DNA from: Betaproteobacteria bacterium
GTDB lineage: Bacteria > Pseudomonadota > Gammaproteobacteria > Burkholderiales > Burkholderiaceae_E
Direction: 5' to 3'
Assembly: GCA_009922405.1 (NCBI GenBank)
Contig: RFVZ01000041.1
Location: 1-14,610 of the forward strand
DNA: 14,610 nucleotides
Positions 7,088 through 14,453 of the stretch are shown one piece after another (the first letter of the stretch is position 1; each line of letters opens with the position of its first letter). The notes under the pieces were generated by a model. It saw nothing but the letters and a program-made list of their open reading frames with translations. It made no database searches and was not told the DNA's origin. Both the position numbers and the translations under genes were made by a program.

Positions 7088-8822
7088 CGCGAATTCAGGA
7101 CGGGGTACCTGGGTTCGGTTACTGCGCTACACCCGGCGGTGGATTCGCGGCCTTATCCTGGGCTTTTTTTGCATGATTCTCGCTGCTGCAACGGAGCCTG
7201 TTTTCCCGGCGCTGATGAAGCCGCTGCTAGATCACGGTTTTGGCGGTGAGCGGACCTTCTCCCTGTGGCTTGTTCCGGCTGCCGTGATCGGTATTTTTGT
7301 GGTTCGAGGTTTCGCGACCTTTACCGGGAATTACGTTTTGAACTGGGTCGGACAGCAGGTCTTGCGCGAGTTACAGCGCGAGATGTTTGCCCGCCTGATG
7401 CAACTGCCGACCGAGGGCATGGGGTCGACCGGTGGCTTGATCACCCGAATCGCTCTCGAGCCCACCCATGTAACGGCCGCAGCGACCCGGGTATTGTCGG
7501 TGGTTCTGCGCAATGTGTTGGTGATCGTGGGCTTGCTCGCCTGGCTGGTGTGGCTTAACTGGAAGCTGACGTTGATCGCGATCGTTCTGATCCCGTTTAT
7601 CGCATGGGCAGTGCGGGTTTTCGCTCGGCGAGTCCGGGCGATTGCGTCCCGCCAGATCGATACCCTGGGTGAGCTCACGGGTCTGGTGGAAGAGACCGCG
7701 CGAGGGTGGCAGACGATCCGGGCCTTCGGTGGGCAGTTGCGTCAGCAGATGCGATTCAACGCCCTTGCGGAAACCATGTTCCGGGCCGAGATGCGTCTGT
7801 CGGTGGCCACCGGTGGGTTGGTGCCAATTACCCAGTTGGCTGCCGCGCTTGCGGTGTCGGTGGTCGTCACGATTGCGCTGGTGCAGGCCGATGGAGACCG
7901 CAATTCGGTGGGCAGTTTTGTTTCATTCATTACGGCGATGCTGATGCTGATGGCCCCAATGAAACAACTCGCCGATGTTGGTGGTGTGTTGCAGCGTGGA
8001 TTGACCGCAGCGGAGGCCGTGTTTGAGTTGATCGACCGAGTTGCCGAGCGCGACATTGGGGTGCACTCGGTTGTTCGGGCAAACGGCGCGCTAAGTTTCG
8101 AGCGGGTTCGCGTTCGTTATCCGGACGCTGAGGGCGAAGCTCTGGCCGGGATTGATCTGAACATTCAACCGGGCGAAATCATTGCGCTTGTCGGGACCTC
8201 GGGTGGCGGCAAGACCACGCTCCTCAATCTATTACCGCGTTTTGTCGAGCCCTCTAGCGGCGTGATTCGGCTCGACGGAGTTGCGCTGCAGGATTGGACT
8301 CTAGCATCACTGCGCTCGCAGATCGCATTGGTCAGTCAGGATGTGATGATTTTTGATGATTCGATTCGGGCCAATATCGCGTTCGGTCGGGACCAACCGG
8401 TCAGCGATTCCGAGCTCTGGACTGTCCTTGAAGCGGCGGCTTTGGCCGATCATGTGCGCGGTTTACCGCAGGGCTTGGACACGCTGGTGGGCGAACGTGG
8501 GCAGTCACTTTCAGGGGGCCAGAGACAACGCCTTGCGATCGCTCGGGCCTTGCTCAAGGACGCGCCGGTGCTCCTGCTTGACGAGGCGACTTCTGCTCTG
8601 GATAACGAGACCGAGCGGCTTGTACAACAGGCCTTAATGCGTTCGATGGAGGGCCGAACGGTCCTGGTGATTGCGCACCGACTTTCGACCATCGAGCGCG
8701 CGGACCGAATCGCCGTCGTGGATCGCGGGCAGATTCTTGAGATTGGCTCGCACCACGATCTGATGGCGACTCACGGCTTATATGCACAGCTCCAGCGTTC
8801 GGGGATGGCTACGAGCGCCTAG
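7080..8822 (+). CDS. msbA: Lipid A export ABC transporter, fused permease/ATPase
   Basis: A 580-aa half-transporter typical of MsbA. The N-terminal six-helix membrane domain spans roughly 20-310, and the C-terminal nucleotide-binding domain starts near 340. Motifs: Walker A GTSGGGKTT (372-380, Lys378), Q-loop Gln420, signature LSGGQ (477-481), Walker B LLLDEATSALD (Asp501, Glu502) and H-loop His533. The family flips lipid A-core across the inner membrane as a homodimer. The start is the ATG within ATGAGTGA at 7080-7087, which overlaps the dnaE stop. An in-frame GTG-type extension into dnaE is unlikely because the protein then begins with non-homologous residues. The overlap suggests translational coupling to dnaE. 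The neighbouring glycosyltransferase and ugd genes fit a role in the envelope. A related lipid or glycan exporter of the same family cannot be excluded. The TAG stop overlaps that of the convergent glycosyltransferase. Confidence 0.93.
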   Translation: MSDANSGRGTWVRLLRYTRRWIRGLILGFFCMILAAATEPVFPALMKPLLDHGFGGERTFSLWLVPAAVIGIFVVRGFATFTGNYVLNWVGQQVLRELQREMFARLMQLPTEGMGSTGGLITRIALEPTHVTAAATRVLSVVLRNVLVIVGLLAWLVWLNWKLTLIAIVLIPFIAWAVRVFARRVRAIASRQIDTLGELTGLVEETARGWQTIRAFGGQLRQQMRFNALAETMFRAEMRLSVATGGLVPITQLAAALAVSVVVTIALVQADGDRNSVGSFVSFITAMLMLMAPMKQLADVGGVLQRGLTAAEAVFELIDRVAERDIGVHSVVRANGALSFERVRVRYPDAEGEALAGIDLNIQPGEIIALVGTSGGGKTTLLNLLPRFVEPSSGVIRLDGVALQDWTLASLRSQIALVSQDVMIFDDSIRANIAFGRDQPVSDSELWTVLEAAALADHVRGLPQGLDTLVGERGQSLSGGQRQRLAIARALLKDAPVLLLDEATSALDNETERLVQQALMRSMEGRTVLVIAHRLSTIERADRIAVVDRGQILEIGSHHDLMATHGLYAQLQRSGMATSA

Positions 8823-9853
8823 GGGTTGCGAGCGCGGTCCCGAATTGCCTGCCGAGCGATGCTGCGCCTTGCTTTGTTGCGATCTGCGGCCGCGCCGATT
8901 TCGGGCCAGCGGAGGTAAACGTACTGGCGCAGGCACCAGAGGAACGGGAGCTTCTTGGAGGCGTCCAGGACCGCTCTTAGTGTCTGCTCTTCGCGTGGCC
9001 CAAGCAGTCGATCCAATAATGCGGCCCGATTGATCGTGAACTCAAGTGCGCTGCGGACGATTGCCTTTTTACCCACTAAAGTGGCATCTACCAGCATCTG
9101 TTCAATTTCGGCCAATTCCCGTTGTTGGCGGGCCCTCGTCTTGGATAGAAATGAGGCGGCGTCAATTGCGGCTGAACCCGCTGAGGCGCCCCCCCTGCGG
9201 TACTTGACCAAGGGTTCTGCAATCGTGATCGCCCCGCCCATCAGGATCGCTCTCAAGGTATTGACCTGATCCTCATAAACAACGTTGGGTCGATAAGGTC
9301 CAAATTGGTCGTATGAACGACGCGTAAAGGCCTGCGCCGCTCCCACCACATAGGGCCGCCGTGTAGCCCAATCCGATGCATTGCGCCACTGCGCCAGGTC
9401 GTCAACCTGGATCGTCTCGCCCCCTCGCCCTTGGGCGTTGAGATCCTGTAAGTCGCTGGCAATCAGATCTGCGTGCCGGCCCGAAGCATCCCAAGCCTGC
9501 AGGATCCGCTGGGCCCGGTTCGGCGCCGAAAGGTCGTCGCCGGCCGCAGTGATCAAGAGTTGACCCGTTGATTCGGCAATCAGGGCGTTGTAATGCGCGC
9601 CAATCCCGAGATTCCGGGCATTCCGGCGCACGCGCACTTGGTGCGGACCCCGGTATTGGTCGGCCAACGCTCGCAGGATATCGAAAGTGGCGTCGGTTGA
9701 GGCGTCGTCGGACAGCACGATTTCGAGTGGCGCGATACCGCGTTGCTCAAGAATGCTCCGGGCCGCCTGCTCGACGTAAGGTCCTTGGTTGAAGGCGAGA
9801 AATAGCACGCTGACGGTCGGGGCTTGCTGGCCTGGGTCGTTACGCGCGTTCAT
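8819..9853 (-). CDS. Family 2 glycosyltransferase
   Basis: A 344-aa GT-A fold transferase. SVLFLAFNQGPYVEQA (15-30) opens the nucleotide-binding region. DDASTD (49-54) is the first acidic motif, AGDDL (104-108) is the metal-binding DxD-type site, and VYEDQ (192-196) gives the ED pair usually taken as the catalytic base region. The second half (about 235-340) is Arg/Lys-rich and helical with no clear membrane helix. Enzymes of this type transfer a sugar from a nucleotide donor to a cell-envelope glycan at the cytoplasmic face, and donor and acceptor cannot be read from sequence. It is the last gene of the ugd-GT-GT operon and starts 17 bp after the stop of the previous gene, with a weak GGA upstream of its ATG. 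Its stop shares CTAG with the msbA stop. Confidence 0.88.
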   Translation of the reverse strand: MNARNDPGQQAPTVSVLFLAFNQGPYVEQAARSILEQRGIAPLEIVLSDDASTDATFDILRALADQYRGPHQVRVRRNARNLGIGAHYNALIAESTGQLLITAAGDDLSAPNRAQRILQAWDASGRHADLIASDLQDLNAQGRGGETIQVDDLAQWRNASDWATRRPYVVGAAQAFTRRSYDQFGPYRPNVVYEDQVNTLRAILMGGAITIAEPLVKYRRGGASAGSAAIDAASFLSKTRARQQRELAEIEQMLVDATLVGKKAIVRSALEFTINRAALLDRLLGPREEQTLRAVLDASKKLPFLWCLRQYVYLRWPEIGAAADRNKARRSIARQAIRDRARNP

Positions 9854-9870
9854 TATTTGTTCGTTCCGGA

Positions 9871-10764
9871 TCAGTCCCTGGGCTCAAAGCAGTGGGGGGC
9901 GTGAATGCGTTGTGAGGCCATCACTGCGGCAGCAACGCGGCCCGCCATTCGCAGGGCGCGTTCGGTCCGCAACCCCAGCAGATGGATCGGCAAAGCGAGC
10001 AGGCTTCCAATCCCAATCCTCATCATCATTTTAAAATAAGGCATAAAGCCCTGGTACTTTCGGGTGATGTAGAACTTGGAGAGCGTCATGCAATAGGCAC
10101 GGCGAAAAGTCGTTCTCAACGACGGTGCGCTTGATTCCCGGGTGTGGTGCTCTGCGGACGCGGTGGCCACGACAATGATCGGGCGGCCGGCTCGCCGAAT
10201 CCGGATACACAGATCATCATCTTCGCCGTAAAGGAAGTACCACGGATCGAAAAAACCGATCGATCGCATGTTATTCAGATTGAGAAGCATTGCGGCGCCA
10301 GATACGAAGTTCACGCACAGATCGCCCGTCGGAAGGACCGGTGTCAGACGCGCTGATTCTTCGGTTCCGTCATGAAATGAAGCGCCCTGAATTCCTTCTG
10401 AATCAAAAATGACTGGCGCCAGGATCGCTGCGTCCGGATAGCGCAACGCCGCTTGCCATAGGGCTTCCAGAGCACCTTCGCGCAATTGCGCATCGGGGTT
10501 GATGAGCAGTGCAAATGGCGTTTTGACCGAGTCGAGGGCGAGATTATTGGCGCGGCCAAATCCGAGGTTCTGACCAGCGTCGATGACCTGTGCGTGAGCA
10601 GCGCAATGACGGACGACCTCGCAGGTCGTGTCATGACTATTGTTATCAACAATAATCAGATGCTTGCAGAATGTTAGCGGGACAAGCGACCAGGGGAGTA
10701 TCGAGGCGCTGTTGTAAGCGACGAGAACGGGGGTGATCTCCCGCTCCCATGGGCGCGGCTCCAC
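9871..10764 (-). CDS. Family 2 glycosyltransferase, rhamnosyltransferase (WbbL)-like
   Basis: A 297-aa transferase with TPVLVAYNSA (11-20), VDNNSHD (39-45), NLGFGRANN (66-74), INPDAQL (88-94, metal site), FDPWYFLYGEDDDLCIRIRRAG (172-193) and a late His206 pair. The FLYGEDDDL pattern is characteristic of the WbbL/rhamnosyltransferase branch of GT2, though related enzymes use other donors. A C-terminal hydrophobic stretch (about 250-265) may bind the membrane. The chosen start is GTG 10764, two bases after the ugd stop. The open frame extends upstream to 10914 only as antisense-free overlap with ugd, with no homologous residues there. The gene is almost certainly cotranscribed and probably translationally coupled with ugd. 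Donor and acceptor are not known. Confidence 0.85.
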   Translation of the reverse strand: MEPRPWEREITPVLVAYNSASILPWSLVPLTFCKHLIIVDNNSHDTTCEVVRHCAAHAQVIDAGQNLGFGRANNLALDSVKTPFALLINPDAQLREGALEALWQAALRYPDAAILAPVIFDSEGIQGASFHDGTEESARLTPVLPTGDLCVNFVSGAAMLLNLNNMRSIGFFDPWYFLYGEDDDLCIRIRRAGRPIIVVATASAEHHTRESSAPSLRTTFRRAYCMTLSKFYITRKYQGFMPYFKMMMRIGIGSLLALPIHLLGLRTERALRMAGRVAAAVMASQRIHAPHCFEPRD

Positions 10765-10766
10765 GA

Positions 10767-12098
10767 TCAGGCCGGCCGCCGTCCGATGCTGTGATGCTCC
10801 AGGCCTTTCTGCGCCAGGGCTTGCGGCTGGTACAGGTTGCGGCCATCGAAAACAATCGGCTGCTTGAGCAGTCCGCGAATTCGGTCGAAATCCGGACTCC
10901 GGAACTGACGCCATTCGGTGACTACGAATAGCGCGCTCGCCCCTTCCAGCGCTTGGTATGGTTCGCTGACCAGTTCGAGCCCCGGCCTGTCCCCAAATGC
11001 AGCTTGAGCGGTCTCATGGGCTTCGGGGTCAAAGGCGCGCACGGTCGCACCAGCATCGAGCAACCCGTCAATCAGGACCTTGCTGGGTGCCTCGCGCATG
11101 TCATCGGTGTCGGGCTTGAACGCAAGCCCCCAGACTGCGAACTGTTTTCCTGCGAGGCCGTGGGCGCCAAAACGGGCCACCGCCTTATCAAGAAGGATCC
11201 GCTTCTGAACTTCGTTCGCACGGTACGCGGCATCGACCACTTCGAGAGCGGCCGCGTTATCCTGCCCCATTTTGCGCAACGCCTGCAGGTCCTTGGGGAA
11301 GCAGGAGCCACCAAAACCCGCCCCGGCGTAGAGGAATCCGGGGCCGATTCGGGGATCTGAGCCAATCCCCCGCCGCACCTCTTCAATATCCCCACCAAGG
11401 CTTTCGGCCAGCCGCGCCATCTCGTTCATGAACGAAATGCGTACCGCCAGCATGGCGTTGGCGGCATATTTGGTCAGCTCGGCCGACCGTGTACCCATCA
11501 CAATCAGCTTCTCGTGGTTGCGTGAAAAAGGCGCATAGAGAGACTTCAGCAAGCTGATGGCATGGGCGTCTTCGCAGCCGACCACGATCCTGTCTGGCCT
11601 CATAAAGTCGTCAATGGCAGCGCCTTCCTTGAGGAATTCCGGATTCGAAGCGACCGAGAAAGGGATGTCGAGCTTGCGTGCTGCCAATTCGCCGGCAATG
11701 GCCTCGCGAACCCGATCGGCTGTGCCAACCGGGACTGTGCTTTTATCAACGACGATGGTCGGTGTCACGAGATGCTGGCCTATGGTCCGCGCTACGGCGA
11801 GTACATGCTTCAGATCGGCCGAACCATCTTCGGAAGGGGGAGTGCCGACCGCGATGAAAATCACCTCGGCCGACGCGATGGCAGGCTTCGCATCAGTGGT
11901 GAATTGCATACGGCCATCCGCACTGGAACGGTGGATGATCGCATCCAGTCCGGGCTCATAAATCGGAATTCGCCCCTCGCGCAGGCCTTCTACGCGGCCC
12001 ACATCGACATCGACCAGCGTGACGTGGTTGCCCATATCGGCAAAACAGGCGCCAGTGACGAGGCCGACATAGCCAGCACCAAAAACAGTCAATCGCAT
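10767..12098 (-). CDS. ugd: UDP-glucose 6-dehydrogenase
   Basis: A 443-aa enzyme of normal family length. It oxidises UDP-glucose to UDP-glucuronate with two NAD+, making the precursor of uronic acid, xylose or aminoarabinose units in envelope glycans. Visible features: Rossmann motif GAGYVG (8-12 region), VGTPPSEDGSADL (84-96), NPEFLKEG (152-159), ELTKYAAN (207-214, with Lys210 and Asn214), the catalytic Cys266 in GFGGSCFPKD, and the C-terminal domain with GLAFKPDTDDMREAPS (324-339). The ATG at 12098 gives the typical MRLTVFGAGYVG start. The open frame continues upstream to 12281 but those residues do not match the family. There is only a weak GGAT ahead of the ATG. It is the first gene of an operon with two glycosyltransferases, to which its product may lead, directly or through a further enzyme not in this window. 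Confidence 0.96.
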   Translation of the reverse strand: MRLTVFGAGYVGLVTGACFADMGNHVTLVDVDVGRVEGLREGRIPIYEPGLDAIIHRSSADGRMQFTTDAKPAIASAEVIFIAVGTPPSEDGSADLKHVLAVARTIGQHLVTPTIVVDKSTVPVGTADRVREAIAGELAARKLDIPFSVASNPEFLKEGAAIDDFMRPDRIVVGCEDAHAISLLKSLYAPFSRNHEKLIVMGTRSAELTKYAANAMLAVRISFMNEMARLAESLGGDIEEVRRGIGSDPRIGPGFLYAGAGFGGSCFPKDLQALRKMGQDNAAALEVVDAAYRANEVQKRILLDKAVARFGAHGLAGKQFAVWGLAFKPDTDDMREAPSKVLIDGLLDAGATVRAFDPEAHETAQAAFGDRPGLELVSEPYQALEGASALFVVTEWRQFRSPDFDRIRGLLKQPIVFDGRNLYQPQALAQKGLEHHSIGRRPA

Positions 12099-12249
12099 GG
12101 TCGAGATCCAAAAGAGCCGCCGGACACAGCGGGTAGGAATGGCAAAATGATGATGACAAATTGTACCGCGCCGGCTTTTTGCATTCCGCAGGATATGGAT
12201 GGGCATGGGCGTGCACTGGCGGGAACGGGCGGGCAGAGGCAAAACAAGC
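12099..12249. promoter_or_regulatory. Divergent intergenic region between ugd and the WaaE-like gene
   Basis: These 151 bp separate two outward-reading genes and should hold both promoters. On the minus strand, TACAAT (12165 to 12160) is a fair -10 candidate for ugd. It would give a leader of about 55 nt, but no good -35 hexamer lies 16-18 bp upstream. On the plus strand, AGAGG (12235-12239) lies 10 nt before the WaaE-like ATG and is a plausible ribosome binding site. I saw no convincing plus-strand promoter, operator palindrome or riboswitch. Confidence 0.3.
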
Positions 12250-13065
12250 ATGCGGCTTTCGGTCATTATCATTACCCGCAACGAGGTACACCGGATTGGC
12301 CGGGCGATTGACGCGCTGGCCTTTTCGGATGAGATTGTTGTACTCGACTCAGGTAGTACTGACGGAACGCTCGAGGTGGCGCGAGCCGCTGGAGCGCGGG
12401 TTGAGCAGACCGACGACTGGCCGGGTTTTGGGCGCCAAAAAAATCGGGCACTGGATCTGGCAAGCGGCGACTGGATTCTGTCGATCGATGCCGACGAACT
12501 CGTGACCGAGGCTCTCGCTGACGCAATTCTCGAAGCGATTCGCCCCCCGTTTGCAGAGGCGGATGCAGATGCGGATGCGAATGTTCAAGCGCCGGTGGGG
12601 TGGTGGATTGAGCGTCGGTCGCGCTGGTGCGGGCGCCCGGTTCGGTTTGGCGACTGGCGACGCGATCGGGTGTTGCGTTTATTTCGTCGTGGCTCAGCAC
12701 GTTTTAGCGACGATATCGTGCATGAGCGGGTCGTCTGCGATGGAATACAAGGGCGGTTGGCGGGTTGGCTCTGGCACGACACCGTTGACACGCCCGAGGA
12801 TGGCACCGAGAAAGCCTTGCGCTACGCTCGCCTGGGCGCCGAGCGGCTACGGCAGCGCGGTCGGGGCGGCCGATGGTCCGCCCTTTGGCATGCCGGCGGC
12901 GGCTTTTTGCGCGGTTACGTGTTGCGCCTTGGTTGTCTAGACGGGCTGGCGGGTTGGGCGATTGCCACCACCAACGCGTATGCGACCTGGTTGCGCTACC
13001 GTCTTGCCGCCGATCCGGACTTTGAGGCCACCTTGTCGAAACCCCGCTCGTTATCGAGGCCTTGA
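12250..13065 (+). CDS. Family 2 glycosyltransferase of the WaaE/KdtX/LgtF type (LPS core)
   Basis: A 271-aa transferase with the MRLSVIIITRNE start typical of the WaaE/LgtF group. It has VVLDSGSTDGT (30-40), WPGFGRQKNRAL (57-68), ILSIDADE (76-83, DxD-type metal site), FRRGSARFSDDIVHERV (145-161) and GGFLRGYVLRLGCLDG (216-232). In characterised relatives the enzyme adds a beta-1,4-glucose to heptose I of the LPS inner core, so that role is likely but not proven. A run of Ala-Asp residues (104-110) comes from a four-unit hexanucleotide repeat at 12559-12582. A seven-A run (12437-12443) encodes part of the conserved QKN. The start is ATG 12250 with AGAGG ten bases upstream. Upstream in-frame ATGs lack homology. 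The gene converges on and overlaps the methyltransferase gene by 15 bp. Confidence 0.88.
   Translation: MRLSVIIITRNEVHRIGRAIDALAFSDEIVVLDSGSTDGTLEVARAAGARVEQTDDWPGFGRQKNRALDLASGDWILSIDADELVTEALADAILEAIRPPFAEADADADANVQAPVGWWIERRSRWCGRPVRFGDWRRDRVLRLFRRGSARFSDDIVHERVVCDGIQGRLAGWLWHDTVDTPEDGTEKALRYARLGAERLRQRGRGGRWSALWHAGGGFLRGYVLRLGCLDGLAGWAIATTNAYATWLRYRLAADPDFEATLSKPRSLSRP
12559..12582 (+). repeat. Four-copy hexanucleotide repeat in the WaaE-like gene
   Basis: Four consecutive units of the form GC(G/A)(G/A)AT encode Ala-Asp-Ala-Asp-Ala-Asp-Ala-Asn. The unit is in frame, so changes in copy number would lengthen or shorten a loop without breaking the protein. The copies are imperfect, which lowers the chance of frequent slippage. 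Confidence 0.7.
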
Positions 13066-13671
13066 TTCTCCTGTGGCCGGACTCGTTTTGTTGGCAACAA
13101 ACTCCCAAGCGACGTGGGTGAGTTTGCCGCGAACGGCTCGGCGCAATCGCTTCATTCGGTCGTTTTTGTCGACCCCGGCCGGGTTCTTGCCCCATTCCCC
13201 ATAGACACGCTCGACGCTGCGTACGTTGAAGTTGCCTTCGAATCCATACATGCGACCCACCGGGGATGGTCCGGAAAAGTACTCGTGGGTCCGGTCGGTG
13301 ATGATATTAACGTGGGTGGGATCCTGAAAAGCCTCAGGTGCGGGGTAGCAGGGAGTAAGCGCGAAAAACGCGCCGTCATGGCGCAGCACGCGCCAGATTT
13401 CGTTCATCAGACGGATGAACGGAAACACGCTCTGACCTTCACGGTCGACAATGACTCGAGGGATGTGCTCTAGAAAGTCGTACGCTGAGACGGAATCAAA
13501 AAAACCGTCCTCAAACGGGAGGGGCTGACTGACGAGGTCAGCCTGCAGCAGATGCACATTAGGGGCATCTGAATGCAATGCGCGACTATCGACGCCGTAA
13601 AGTTCTTCACTCAGATAGGGATTGCGCGGAAATTTCCCGCATCCCAAGTCCAGGTGCCTGGAGCGGGACAA
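13051..13671 (-). CDS. Class I SAM-dependent methyltransferase, unknown substrate
   Basis: A 206-aa protein with a clear SAM-binding core: motif I HLDLGCGKFPRNPY (6-19), an acidic residue after strand 2 (GVDSR, Asp28), LLQADL (41-46), FDSVSAYDFLEHI (58-70, motif IV with following helix) and GAFFALTPCYPAPEAFQDPTHVN (100-122). The CGKFPRNPY form of motif I resembles methyltransferases often found in polysaccharide loci, so glycan or small-molecule methylation is a reasonable guess only. The best start is TTG 13671, eight bases after the stop of the upstream GST gene. No ATG occurs in frame before motif I, and starts further upstream would overlap GST. No good ribosome binding site is visible, so translation may depend on coupling to GST. 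The last 15 bp overlap the convergent glycosyltransferase gene. Confidence 0.8.
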   Translation of the reverse strand: MSRSRHLDLGCGKFPRNPYLSEELYGVDSRALHSDAPNVHLLQADLVSQPLPFEDGFFDSVSAYDFLEHIPRVIVDREGQSVFPFIRLMNEIWRVLRHDGAFFALTPCYPAPEAFQDPTHVNIITDRTHEYFSGPSPVGRMYGFEGNFNVRSVERVYGEWGKNPAGVDKNDRMKRLRRAVRGKLTHVAWEFVANKTSPATGESRPR

Positions 13672-13679
13672 TTTCGAGC

Positions 13680-14294
13680 TCAGGCGCTGGGTGGCAATGT
13701 GTCGACGAAGGACTGACGGCGAAAGAGCTTCTCGGCGTAACGGGTCAGCGCCGGATTGTCAGTGCGCCAGTCAATTTCCGGAAAGCGGAAGTCAAGGTAG
13801 CTGAGGGCACAACCGGTTGCCACATCAGCCAGCGAGTACTTGCCTTCGCAGCACCACTCGTTGGTGCCTAAGCCGCGGGCCATCGCCTGAACAGCGGCGC
13901 GAACCTTGATCATCTGGCGCTCGATCCAGTCAGCGCTACGTTGTGCTTCGGGACGCTGGGTGGCCTCAAGGCGTGCGAGGATGGCTGCGTCCATTAGACC
14001 GTCCGCCAGAGCCTCCCAGCAACGCACTTCAATCCGCTCGCGCCCCTTTTCGGGAATCAAACGATGGACGGGGGTCAGCTGGTCCAGATATTCGACGATG
14101 ACTCGCGAGTCAAAAATCGCACCGCCATCCTCCATCACGAGGGTGGGGACTTTTCCGAGTGGATTCAGTTGCACGATTCGGGAGCCCGGCTTCCAGACGT
14201 CCTCAAGCTCTAATTTCAGCTCGAAGTGCTTTTCCGCCGCAACGATGCGGACTTTCCGGACATAAGGACTGGTTAATGAACCGATCAGAATCAT
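13680..14294 (-). CDS. Glutathione S-transferase family protein
   Basis: A 204-aa protein of normal GST length. The N-terminal thioredoxin-like domain contains GSLTSPYVRKVRI (5-17, with Ser9 or Thr8 as possible catalytic residue), KVPTLV (48-53, the cis-proline) and FDSRVIVEYLD (61-71, the glutathione-binding Asp-Ser). The C-terminal helical domain contains the N-capping region YSLADVATG (153-161). Close relatives sit next to purB in many betaproteobacteria, from my general knowledge. The exact substrate is unknown. The start is ATG 14294, since a TTG at 14306 would add four residues. No strong ribosome binding site is seen. It is divergent from purB and upstream of, and probably cotranscribed with, the methyltransferase. 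Confidence 0.92.
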   Translation of the reverse strand: MILIGSLTSPYVRKVRIVAAEKHFELKLELEDVWKPGSRIVQLNPLGKVPTLVMEDGGAIFDSRVIVEYLDQLTPVHRLIPEKGRERIEVRCWEALADGLMDAAILARLEATQRPEAQRSADWIERQMIKVRAAVQAMARGLGTNEWCCEGKYSLADVATGCALSYLDFRFPEIDWRTDNPALTRYAEKLFRRQSFVDTLPPSA

Positions 14295-14319
14295 GAGGCT
14301 GGTCAAAAAACGTTGAGAA

Positions 14320-14334
14320 GCCGCATTGTGCGGC
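14320..14334. repeat. Short GC-rich inverted repeat in the GST/purB spacer
   Basis: A perfect 6-bp stem with a 3-nt loop (GCCGCA-TTG-TGCGGC). In the minus-strand direction it lies in the presumed GST leader and is followed about nine bases later by a six-T run (14304-14309). The T run is too far from the stem for a standard terminator, so a leader hairpin or chance are both possible. Confidence 0.35.
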
Positions 14335-14412
14335 GCGTGTCGTACCGGGCAGGGGCGGCAGCGCCCACGTTGGATGAAGTGTATCCCATCGCGTTTGCCC
14401 CCTGCGCACGGG

Positions 14413-14421
14413 TGCTAGGAT
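14413..14421 (+). promoter_or_regulatory. Candidate extended -10 promoter of purB
   Basis: TG-C-TAGGAT has the TGn extension and four of six consensus -10 bases. TTGCCC (14395-14400) lies 15 bp upstream as a poor -35, which is short but tolerable with an extended -10. Transcription would start near 14428 and give a leader of about 26 nt before the purB ATG. Confidence 0.35.
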
Positions 14422-14453
14422 GAACTCAGGCAACTTCCCGGATTCTTCCCGCC

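Noticed and set aside
10765..10914. Upstream start for the WbbL-like glycosyltransferase at 10914
   Set aside because: The extra 50 residues overlap the conserved end of ugd in another frame and resemble no glycosyltransferase. GTG 10764 fits the family start.
12099..12281. Longer ugd start giving 61 extra N-terminal residues
   Set aside because: The family begins with M-R-L-T-V-F-G-A-G-Y, which matches ATG 12098. The extra residues run through the divergent promoter region.
11562..12311. 249-aa open frame on the plus strand antisense to ugd
   Set aside because: ugd is certain over this stretch (Rossmann and NPEFLKEG motifs). The antisense frame has no recognised features.
14304..14334. Hairpin plus T-run as an intrinsic terminator on the minus strand
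   Set aside because: The T-run starts about nine bases after the stem and lies upstream of the GST start, so it does not fit a normal terminator position.
14295..14453. PurR-type operator upstream of purB
   Set aside because: An AACGTT core occurs near 14309-14314 but the flanks do not match the purine operator, and that regulator type is not typical of betaproteobacteria.
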